From Streptomyces cavernae (GTDB taxonomy: Bacteria > Actinomycetota > Actinomycetes > Streptomycetales > Streptomycetaceae), in NCBI RefSeq assembly GCF_004023625.1, contig NZ_ML137711.1, positions 188,993-252,992 on the forward strand: 64,000 bases of DNA, written 5' to 3'. Shown here piece after piece: positions 52,972 through 63,100 of this stretch; within the stretch, counting starts at the first letter, position 1; every line of letters begins with the position of its first letter. The notes below the pieces were generated by a model. It searched no databases, had not been told where the DNA came from, and saw nothing but the letters and a program-made list of their open reading frames with translations. A program made the position numbers and the translations under genes.

Positions 52972-53598
52972 ATGCCCACGCCTTACGGATCCCGCGGCGG
53001 CATGGCGTTCGGTGCGGAGGAGCTAAGCGTTCTCCGTCGCGCCCTCGCCCTCGCCCTCCACCCCGGTCCCGCCCCGGCCGAGGACGTCCAGGCCTGCCTG
53101 GGCCTCGCCGAGTCCGTCGACGAGGCGCTCCGCGAGGCCGCCCGCCTGCGGGCCTTCCAGCTCGCCGACCTCGCCCGTTACCGGGCAGCCCTCCCCGGGG
53201 CCGTCAGCGGCTATCTGGCCCGCCTCAAGGAGGCCCTGGCGGTCGGCTACACCCCCACCACGGACGACCTCGCCGCCCTCGGGGCGCTGCGGGGCAACCC
53301 GGCCGCGGCGGCCCTGCTGACCCGCTGCGACCCCCACTCCGCCACCGTCCCCACGGCGCGCCTGCGACTGCACGCCCTCCCGGGCGGCCTCGGCGCCGAC
53401 GACCCGTCCCACGCGCGTACCGCGTCCGACTCCGAAGGGGAGCCGAAGAAGAAGCCGGCGAAGAAACCGGCCCCGGCCCCCGAACCCAAGCCGGCACCCC
53501 CGGCCAAGCCCCGCCGCCCCATCCCCACCCCGGGCGAGGTCTTCCCGCCCCGCCGCAAACCGTCCCCACCACCGAAGCAGCGCCTGGCGGCCGTGTAG
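52972..53598 (+). CDS. hypothetical protein with basic Pro-rich tail
   Basis: ATG 52972 is 6 nt after TATCGT (leaderless pattern) and gives 208 residues. The first 150 residues are helical and Ala/Leu/Arg-rich (LSVLRRALALALHPGPAPAE, LREAARLRAFQLADLARYRA) with no known domain. Residues 155-208 are Lys/Pro-rich (EPKKKPAKKPAPAPEPKP) and disordered. No signal or membrane segment. The last codons and stop are part of a sequence duplicated downstream. Confidence 0.7.
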   Translation: MPTPYGSRGGMAFGAEELSVLRRALALALHPGPAPAEDVQACLGLAESVDEALREAARLRAFQLADLARYRAALPGAVSGYLARLKEALAVGYTPTTDDLAALGALRGNPAAAALLTRCDPHSATVPTARLRLHALPGGLGADDPSHARTASDSEGEPKKKPAKKPAPAPEPKPAPPAKPRRPIPTPGEVFPPRRKPSPPPKQRLAAV

Positions 53599-53887
53599 CG
53601 GGCGGGGCCGGTAGCCGCGGAACCGTGCGCCGACGCTCCGTCGGCGGGATGCTTCGGTGGCCGCGGAACCGCCGCCGACGCCCCGCTGGTCGGCAGACCG
53701 TTCGGTGGTTTGGTGGGCGGCCGGTTCGGGGCGGTCGGTCGGTGGGCCGGGCTGGGCGGGGTGGCTCCGGCAGCGCCTGGCGGCCGTGTAGCGGGCGGGG
53801 GCCGGTAGCCGCGGAACCGTGCGCCGACGCTCCGTCGGCGGGATGCTTCGGTGGCCGCGGAACCGGCGCCGACGCCCCGCTGGTCCG
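53578..53887. repeat. direct repeat of about 115 bp, period 193 bp, including a gene's stop codon
   Basis: Copy 1 (from 53578) starts in the last codons of the preceding gene (CAGCGCCTGGCGGCCGTGTA, then G) and runs to about 53693. Copy 2 runs from 53771 to about 53887 with a 1-bp insertion and very few changes. Copy 2 therefore has a duplicated C-terminal coding end and stop with no gene body before it. Confidence 0.88.
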
Positions 53888-54509
53888 GACACCGTCCGCT
53901 CGCCCGGCGGGCGGCCGGTTCGCGGGTGGCCCGTCGACCCCAGTCGGCGGGCCGGGTGTATCGGCTCGGGCGGCGGCTTCCGCCACCTCTTGCCCGGGCT
54001 CCGCGAGCACTTCCGGCCCGCACGGGCATGGACCGAGCCGGCGCCGTCCCAGGCCTCGCTGCGATGCCGCGCCGACCGGGCGCCGGGCAGCAGAGCACCA
54101 TCCGGCCCGAGCGCCGGCCGACAGCCGACCAGCCGAGCGCCGACACCGACTCGCAACGGCTTTCCGTTCACCCGTACGGCCGCCGTGCAGCGTCGTAAGC
54201 GGTCTGGTCTCCGAGACGCCCGGCCCCGCGGGGCCTGCGCGAGACCCCCACCGGTAAGCCCGCAGCCCGCAGCCCGCAGCACCCGCCCCTGCTGACGCCG
54301 CGCCGGGCAAGCGCGGCACGGGCGGGCCGATCTCCTGCCCGAGCCCGGCAGCGCGGCCCACCCTGCCCCTCCCCGGAGGCAGGGGAGGCCGGGGAGGTCC
54401 GGGGAGGCTCGGTCAGCCCAGGAAATCTCGCCCTTCCCCGCCCCCGGCCAGGCGCCCGCAACGCTCACCCGCTCCCGGGGCGTCGCCGAGTCGTGGCTAC
54501 CCTTGCGGT
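53888..54509. other. long G+C-rich stretch without a supported gene
   Basis: With the repeat it makes about 910 bp without a convincing gene. Several frames stay open on both strands but all read as Arg/Pro/Gly/Ala-rich sequence with no domain and no ribosome-binding site. I see no RNA gene. It may be a decayed or duplicated region. Confidence 0.5.
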
Positions 54510-54692
54510 ATGGAATACGTCTCCGCGCTCACGCCCCCGGTAGTGATGGCCGTCTTCTTCGTCGGGCTCATCGTGACGATCGTCAAGAGCCAGGGCGGCG
54601 CCAACAAGGCCAAGGAGGACGCGGCCGTGGACGCCGCGTTCGCGCAGGCCGACGCCGCGCGGGAAGGCGAGCGGGGCCCAGTCGGCGACTGA
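54510..54692 (+). CDS. small single-pass membrane protein
   Basis: The 60-residue product (MEYVSALTPPVVMAVFFVGL..) has one membrane helix at residues 9-27 and a charged Lys/Ala/Asp C-terminal half that would lie in the cytoplasm. ATG 54510 lies 6 nt after TACCCT (leaderless geometry), and a strong terminator follows, so it is an independent unit. Function unknown; no named family comes to mind. Confidence 0.75.
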   Translation: MEYVSALTPPVVMAVFFVGLIVTIVKSQGGANKAKEDAAVDAAFAQADAAREGERGPVGD

Positions 54693-54704
54693 GTGCCACC
54701 GCGG

Positions 54705-54745
54705 CGCACGGTCCGTATGCGAACCACGGGCCGTGCGTCCTTTTT
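54705..54745 (+). terminator. intrinsic terminator with T-tract
   Basis: CGCACGGTCCGT (54705-54716) and ACGGGCCGTGCG (54726-54737) pair at 11 of 12 positions (the exception is a G-U wobble), followed by GTCC and TTTTT. A U-tract terminator is uncommon in Streptomyces. Confidence 0.85.
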
Positions 54746-54812
54746 GCTGCGATAAGTAACTTGATGCCACGTTCGTTGCGTCTCGTGTGACATCTCCGCC
54801 TATTCTGCTGGT

Positions 54813-55238
54813 GTGCCTCGCCCATTGGGAGAACTCGAAGACGCGGTCATGACGCGGGTGTGGAAGTGGAACCGCCCGGTGACCGTCCGAGAAGTCCTGG
54901 AAGACCTACAGCAGGAACGGTCGATCGCCTACACCACGGTGATGACCGTTTTGGACAATCTCCATCAGAAGGGCTGGGTCCGCCGCGAGGCCGAAGGCCG
55001 CGCCTATCGATATGAGGCGGTCTCGACGCGCGCCGCCTACGCCGCCGCACTCATGAACGACGCGTGGTCGCAGAGCGACAACCCGGCCGCCGCACTCGTC
55101 GCGTTCTTCGGGATGATGTCGGAGGAACAGCGCGAAGCGCTGCGCGACGCCGTTCGCATCGCGCAAGGGCCCGAGAACACTCCCGGCCAAGCCACTCAGA
55201 ACACCCCCGAGGACGCCCGGGGCCCGGCCGGGCGATAG
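54813..55238 (+). CDS. BlaI/MecI/CopY-family transcriptional regulator
   Basis: GTG 54813 is 6 nt after TATTCT (leaderless); 141 residues. The winged helix is LGELEDAVMTRVWKWNRPVT, VREVLEDLQ, IAYTTVMTVLDNLHQKGWV, RREAEGRAYRYE, the BlaI pattern. The second half is the dimerisation region with NPAAALVAFFGMMSEEQREA. No BlaR1-type sensor protease is adjacent, so the signal is unknown; many Streptomyces BlaI paralogs are orphans. The argA start follows 9 bp after its stop. Confidence 0.92.
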   Translation: MPRPLGELEDAVMTRVWKWNRPVTVREVLEDLQQERSIAYTTVMTVLDNLHQKGWVRREAEGRAYRYEAVSTRAAYAAALMNDAWSQSDNPAAALVAFFGMMSEEQREALRDAVRIAQGPENTPGQATQNTPEDARGPAGR

Positions 55239-55247
55239 CGTCCGGCC

Positions 55248-55778
55248 ATGCCAGCAGAGCGCCCCCAAACCGCAAAAGCCTTCACCGTACGGCGGGCCCG
55301 GACCAGCGATGTCCCCGAGGTGCGCCGCCTCCTGGACGACTTCGCAGCCAAGCGCATCCTCCTCGACAAAGCCACCGTGACGCTTTACGAGGACATCCAG
55401 GAGTTCTGGGTCGCCGAACGCGATGACAACGCCGCCGTGGTGGGCTGCGGCGCCCTGCACGTCATGTGGGAAGACCTGGCGGAAGTCCGCACTCTCGCGG
55501 TGAACCCCGCCCTCAAGGGTTCCGGCGTGGGCCATCAACTCCTGGAGAAGTTGTTGCAGACCGCCCGCTGGCTGGGTGTTCGCCGGGTTTTCTGCCTGAC
55601 CTTCGAAGTCGAGTTCTTCGCCAAGCACGGCTTCGTGGAGATCGGCGAGACACCGGTCGACGCCGATGTCCGTGCCGAGCTCTTGCGTTCCTATGACGAG
55701 GGCGTCGCGGAGTTCCTCGGTCTCGAACGAGTGAAACCGAACACCTTGGGCAACAGCCGGATGCTTCTGCATCTGTGA
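55248..55778 (+). CDS. argA: amino-acid N-acetyltransferase (N-acetylglutamate synthase), Rv2747 type
   Basis: The 176-residue GNAT protein resembles the mycobacterial ArgA Rv2747 in several blocks: VRRARTSDVPEVRRLLDDFA, VTLYEDIQEFWVAERDD, VVGCGALHVMWEDLAEVRTL, LKGSGVGHQLLEKLL (acetyl-CoA site), CLTFEVEFFAKHGFVEIGE and KPNTLGNSRMLLHL. It starts arginine synthesis by acetylating glutamate (or glutamine). ATG 55248 is 6 nt after TAGCGT, which includes the stop of the BlaI gene, so it may be read from its own leaderless mRNA as well as by read-through. Confidence 0.9.
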   Translation: MPAERPQTAKAFTVRRARTSDVPEVRRLLDDFAAKRILLDKATVTLYEDIQEFWVAERDDNAAVVGCGALHVMWEDLAEVRTLAVNPALKGSGVGHQLLEKLLQTARWLGVRRVFCLTFEVEFFAKHGFVEIGETPVDADVRAELLRSYDEGVAEFLGLERVKPNTLGNSRMLLHL

Positions 55779-55895
55779 TCGTCGGCGCGTATTAGCCCGA
55801 GATGTAGCTCCGGGCGCCTTGCCCGCGTTCCCTATGTCCGAAACGCGCATGTTTCCGGTCTGTGCCGGGGGTTCGGTCTCTCTCAAGGGTTTGTG

Positions 55896-55947
55896 TTTTC
55901 CCGGGAAAAGCGGTTTGCTTTCCGACGTACTGCAGTACTGCATATAA
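55896..55947 (+). promoter_or_regulatory. palindrome-rich lsr2 promoter region
   Basis: Three perfect palindromes precede lsr2: TTTTCCCGGGAAAA (55896-55909), GTACTGCAGTAC (55927-55938) and TGCAGTACTGCA (55931-55942), the last two overlapping by 8 bp. TATAAC (55943-55948) follows and could be the -10. The segment is richer in A+T than its surroundings, as expected for control by Lsr2 itself or a dimeric repressor. Confidence 0.6.
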
Positions 55948-56016
55948 CAGGGGACGGAAACAGCGGCGCGGGCCGCAAGACCCCCGGCCCCCCAGTTATC
56001 GATGAAAGGAAATCCG

Positions 56017-56355
56017 GTGGCACAGAAGGTTCAGGTCCTTCTTGTCGACGACCTCGACGGCGGCGAGGCGGACGAGACCGTCACGTTCGCGCTGGACGGC
56101 AAGACGTACGAGATCGATCTCACCACCGCCAACGCGGACAAGCTCCGCGGCCTTCTCGAGCCGTATGTGAAGGGCGGTCGTCGAACCGGAGGCCGTGCCT
56201 CGGGCGGACGCGGAAAGGCTCGCGCCGCGGCCGGGGGCGGCAGCCAGGACACCGCACAGATCCGCGCCTGGGCCAAGGAGAACGGCTACGAAGTCAATGA
56301 CCGCGGTCGTGTTCCGGCGCAGATCCGCGAGGCCTACGAGCAGGCCAACGGCTGA
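56017..56355 (+). CDS. lsr2: Lsr2, histone-like nucleoid-associated silencer
   Basis: GTG 56017 follows GAAAGGA at 6 nt; 112 residues. The N-terminal oligomerisation domain is AQKVQVLLVDDLDGGEADET, VTFALDGKTYEIDL. A Gly/Arg/Ala linker (residues 57-78) leads to the DNA-binding domain AQIRAWAKENGYEVNDRGRV with the RGR AT-hook-like loop that enters the minor groove. Lsr2 coats A+T-rich, often foreign DNA and silences it, including specialised metabolite clusters. It has a 238-bp regulatory region with palindromes. The 3' end overlaps the convergent gene by 22 bp. Confidence 0.96.
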   Translation: MAQKVQVLLVDDLDGGEADETVTFALDGKTYEIDLTTANADKLRGLLEPYVKGGRRTGGRASGGRGKARAAAGGGSQDTAQIRAWAKENGYEVNDRGRVPAQIREAYEQANG

Positions 56356-57077
56356 TCATCACCCGCACCTCGCAGCCGGATCCGGTGGCACTGCGTCGCC
56401 ACCGTGTCCACGAGTCGTACGAGGCTGGGGCCCGCGGCGGCACCTCCGTCGCTCCCCAGTGCCGACAGTGTCGGCAGCACCCGTTCCACCTCGCACCCCG
56501 GCTCCGGGGGCCGCAACCAGACGGCGGCCCCCTGCGAGCCGGGTTTCTGCGTTCCCGGCGTCGTTGCCCGGGTTCCCGGGCTCCCCGGGCTCCCGGGGGT
56601 TCCCGAGGTTCTCGGGTCTCCTGAGGTTCCCCGACCTGCGTTTCCCAGCGCTCCCGGAGATCTCCCGGCCCCCGGGGTTCCCGGCAGCCCCCGGGGCGGC
56701 GGAGCCGCGATGTGCCCGTCCGTGCCGACGGCCCTGATGTCCGGCCCCAGCGACCCCCACTCCAGCCAGTCGAGCAGCCCCGGCAGGTCCTCCGCGCTGC
56801 CGGCCGCCACCAGCAGGAGCATCCGGTCCGCCCGCAGTGCCACCGGGGAGCCGGGTGTCAGATGCCGCAGGGCCGCGCGCCCGGCCTCGGCCGGTACGTC
56901 GAGCACGTCGAAGCTGAGACCCGTACGAAGTCGTAGGGGGAGGCCGGGCACCGTGGGCCAGCCCAGTTCGTTCTCGTACCACTGCCGCATCTGCTCGTAC
57001 CCCTGCCGCACCCGATCGCTCCCACCGAGCGGCCGGCGGGGAGAGGGGACCGGAGAGGGGACCACCGTGAGGGCCAT
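56334..57077 (-). CDS. conserved actinobacterial protein with a collagen-like insertion
   Basis: 247 residues from ATG 57077. The conserved parts are WYENELGWPTVPGLPLRLRT, FDVLDVPAEAGRAALRHL, RMLLLVAAGSAEDLPGLLDW, VGTDGHIAAPPPRG and WLRPPEPGCEVERVLPTL, a pattern I associate with Streptomyces proteins annotated as primase/polymerase-like; that function is uncertain. Between residues about 128 and 184 is a Gly/Pro/Ser/Thr-rich stretch (TPGSPGSPGTR, GXY-like) that interrupts the domain. The 3' end overlaps lsr2 by 22 bp. It lies between lsr2 and clpC, as in S. coelicolor. Confidence 0.7.
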   Translation of the reverse strand: MALTVVPSPVPSPRRPLGGSDRVRQGYEQMRQWYENELGWPTVPGLPLRLRTGLSFDVLDVPAEAGRAALRHLTPGSPVALRADRMLLLVAAGSAEDLPGLLDWLEWGSLGPDIRAVGTDGHIAAPPPRGLPGTPGAGRSPGALGNAGRGTSGDPRTSGTPGSPGSPGTRATTPGTQKPGSQGAAVWLRPPEPGCEVERVLPTLSALGSDGGAAAGPSLVRLVDTVATQCHRIRLRGAGDDQPLACS

Positions 57078-57181
57078 GCCAAGGCAACCACCGGAAAGAA
57101 GCCGAAGTTACGCTGAGTGCCCTTTCCGGTACGCACAGTGTCCGAAATGGGAGCGCGCGAAGGGGTTGGCGGGCGCAAGAG

Positions 57182-57199
57182 TGTTCGCCCATAGCGGAG
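57182..57199 (+). promoter_or_regulatory. ClgR-box-like site upstream of clpC
   Basis: TGTTCGCCCATAGCGGAG fits the corynebacterial ClgR motif WNNWCGCYNANRGCGWWS at 17 of 18 positions (as I remember the consensus). It lies 319 bp before clpC; the rest of the 440-bp gap shows a GTCCC..GGGAC inverted repeat at 57434-57450 next to TAAGCT (57451-57456). ClgR is known to activate clp genes in Streptomyces. Confidence 0.5.
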
Positions 57200-57517
57200 G
57201 GAACCGGGGCGCGCCGCATGGAGTGTCAGTGCGTGCGGGTAAGACATCCCTAGTGGGAGGGGGCGACACGCAGGACAGGCCGTCTCACGTTCGCCATGGG
57301 CGTACTGGCGACTGGGGTATCTGTCTGGCCTGCGGGAACATCGTCTCGCACCATCGGGTTGGAGCAGATGTCGGCGTTCGGGGTCAGGAGGCAGTGCTGG
57401 TTCTCGGTCCGGTGTCGGCAGTTGGAATGAGCGGTCCCCGCTTGCGGGACTAAGCTGCGGAAGGACAGGGAGGGGAGCGTCCCCTTACTGCCTGACCGCT
57501 CTGAGGAGCGATTAACG

Positions 57518-60034
<2,517 letters not shown>

Positions 60035-60064
60035 CCCCGCGGGTCAGCTGAAGAGCTCTGGAGA

Positions 60065-60104
60065 GGGGCTGCTTCGGGACTTCGGTCCCGGGGCGGCCCC
60101 TTTT
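60065..60104 (+). terminator. clpC terminator with C(UUCG)G tetraloop
   Basis: GGGGCTGCTTCGGGAC (60065-60080) pairs with GTCCCGGGGCGGCCCC (60085-60100), counting G-U pairs, around a TTCG loop closed by C-G, followed by TTTT. The tetraloop is of the extra-stable class. Confidence 0.9.
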
Positions 60105-60127
60105 CCGGTTTCGCACCACGCTGTGGT

Positions 60128-63100
60128 TCACACGACGCTGTGGGTTTTGGCGACGGTGGCGATGTCCGTGAACACATTGAGGATGTGCCGCGGTACTTCC
60201 GGTGTCTCGGGAGCGAGCGAGAAAGTGACGGTACGCAGTCGGGGAAAGAGTTCCCGCACCGAGGAGAGGTCCTCGTCGCCGGTGAACTTGTTGAGCCGCA
60301 GCCTGGTCACCCGGGAAAGGGCGGGCCCCCGTGTCCAGGGGACCCGTGCCCAGTTGAGGCGCAGCTCTTCCAGCCGCGGGAGCCGGGTGACCTCTTCATA
60401 GTCGTCGCGGCTCAACGAGTGGGGCGTCAGGGTCGCCAGGCTGAGTATCCGCACCGAGCCGAAGTGGCGCAGACCGCGCAATCCGGTGTTCGTCAGGGCT
60501 TCTTTGGTGAACCGGAGATACTCCAGCCGCAACTCCCGGGGCAGAGCCTCGTCCAGACAGTCGCCGAGCAGTGGCCGGCCGATCTCCAGCGAGCGCAGCG
60601 TGGGCATCCGCGAAAGCGTGGCGGCGAGGTCCGTCATCTCCAGGCCGGGCATGGATTCCACGGACAGCCACCTCAGGGAAAGCCCGGTCAGCGGCCCCAG
60701 GTCCGTGACATACGGACAACCGGCGATGTCGAGGTGCGAGAGCTTGTGCTGCGCCGCGAGAAATTCCAGGCCGCGCAACTTGTCGTTGTTCGACACCACG
60801 AGTTCTCTCAGCTGATCGGGTACGAGACCGTCGCGCAACTCCGAGGGGTCGATGTCGCCCACGATCTGGAGCCGTGGACGACCACCGAGTTCGCGCAGCA
60901 CCCGGAGGTGCTCCCCGGAATGCACCGCGAAATACAGATCCCCCTGGTCCAGATGCGCGATGACCTCCCGCGCATATCGCTCCGTGTCGAACCGGTGCCA
61001 CGTCCAGGTCAGCTGTGCCCGTACCGAGAGCGCCGGATGGGAGCGGAACCGGGCCAGCACCGGGACGGCCGCCTCCGTGCCGATCAGGGACGCGGTGACC
61101 ACCACCGCCCGGGCCTCCGCCTCCGTCAGGTTCTCCGGGCCCGGCAGGAGTTCCAGGACGAGGGGGCCGGCCGACGCCAGCGCGCGGGCCTCCTCCGTGG
61201 TGCCGGGAGGGATGAGGGCGCCGGCGTTCTCCTCCACCAGCGCGCGTACCCGGGGGTCGAGTTCCGTGGCGTGCTCGAGACAGGCGAGGGCCAGCAGAAG
61301 GACGCGGGTTCGGGCCAGGACCGGCAGCCGCTGCGCCGACTCCATCAGCTCCCGCAGGAAGTCCGCCCGCTCCCGCGGCCGGGCATGCGCCACCGCCATC
61401 CGGATCACGTCCGACCACTGCGCGTCGGCGGCACCCCGCACCAGCATCCCGAAGTCGCCGTCCTCCACCGCCGCCTTCGCGCCCAGGTAGTCCTGGAAGG
61501 TGCGGTGGACGAACTCGACGGTGCCGAGGCTCGGTTCGCGCAGGAGGCCACTGCGGACGAGGAGGTGGCGCAGGATCGCGGATGCGTCGCCCTGGGCCGC
61601 GGCCGCCGGGAGGGAGGGCAGGACATCACAGATGATGCGCTCCGCTCGCTCGCGGTCCATCTCCGACTGGCCGTTGCGGATCAGCCAGTACGCGAGGCGC
61701 TGCAGGAGCTGGATCTGGGGGAGTTCGGTGAGCTGGATGTCGTCGTCGTGCGGGCGGAACATGTCCCGCTCCTCGTCCCGGCGGGACAACAGCATCGACA
61801 GCGCCGCGTCGTACAGCTCCTGCCGGCCGTGCGGGAGGTAGCCGCGGCGGTCGCGGTGCAGGGCGCAGATCAGCCCGCACATCAGGGGATTGGTGGCGAG
61901 GCGGCCGAGGTCCGGTTTGGTGGCGACGGCGTCCAGCAGGGAGTGCTCATAGCCGTCGAGGCGTTCGGTGTCGGTGTCGCTCGCGCCGATGCGCGCCGCG
62001 GTGTGCCAGCGGCGGATGAACGCGGAGACGTCGTCGCGGCTCATGGGGGCGAGGACCAGCTCCGTGAAGCCGTCGGCGGCGAGCCAGTCCTCGCGTACGG
62101 CGGAGGGGCGTGAGGTGACCAGCCAGCGGTTGCCCGGATAGACCTCCATCAGGTCCCGCAGCCAGCGCCGGGTGCGTTCGCGTTCGCGCTCGGGGATCTC
62201 GTCGACGCCGTCCACGAGGAGCAGCCCGCGGCCCGCCGCGAGTACCCGGTCCGACCAGCCGTCCGGCTGGGTGGCGTGGAAGGGGACCCGGACGGCGGAC
62301 AGGAAGCCGTCGGGGGCGGGCAGCCCGTCCGGGCGGCGGACGAGGGTGCGCAGCGGCAGCACGAACGGGATGCGGTCGCCGCGCTCGCCCCGGGCCGCGG
62401 TCACCGCGATCCACTGCACCAGTGTCGTCTTGCCGGAGCCCGCGACCCCGCGCAGCAGCACCCGGTCGTGGTCGGCGAGGGCCTGCTCGGCGGGCAGGGC
62501 GGCCAGGGGAGCGGCGATGTGTGCCGTGGTCTCGTCGTCCGCGGTGGGGTGCATCGCCTGCAGGCTCAGATACGCGGCGTCCAGCGGCCAGCGTTCGGGG
62601 GAGTTGACCAGGTCGATGCCGTAGATGGTGAGGTGGCTGTGCTTGGTGGCGACATGGGCGAGGTAACGCTGCTCGAACGCCGGGTCCGTGCCGCCGGTCA
62701 TCGGCGTGCGGGCGATCAACTGGTCGACCTTGGCGATCAGTTCGGCCTGTCGGCGGGCCTGCTCGACGAGCGTGGCGGCGACGAAGGTCGACCGCTGGGT
62801 GAAGAAGTGCAGGATGTGCAGACAGGCAGTGTCCAGGATCCGCTCGTAGAAGAGAGTGGCGTCGAAGGAGAGGTCGCTCTCCGGATTGCCGCTGTGCGCG
62901 CGGAGGTTGAGGGCGAGGCCCGTGTGGCCCAGTTCCACGGCCTGAACATCGCTCATGTCGAGGTCGCCCAGGGCGTACAGGGTGCGGGCGAGGGCGTGCG
63001 CGACGGCCCTCTCCTCCCCGTCGGGCAGCGGACGCTCGCCGGCCTCCTTCAGCGCCCGGTCGACCAACTCCCCGGCGAGCCGGGTCAGATCCTTCTCCTC

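Noticed and set aside
53599..54509. Genes on either strand in the 53.6-54.5 kb stretch
   Set aside because: All frames give Arg/Pro/Ala/Gly-rich sequence, start sites lack ribosome-binding sites or TAnnnT hexamers, and part of the region is a duplication of a gene end.
54813..55238. Beta-lactam resistance control by the BlaI-like regulator
   Set aside because: There is no BlaR1-type sensor or beta-lactamase gene nearby; orphan BlaI paralogs are common in Streptomyces.
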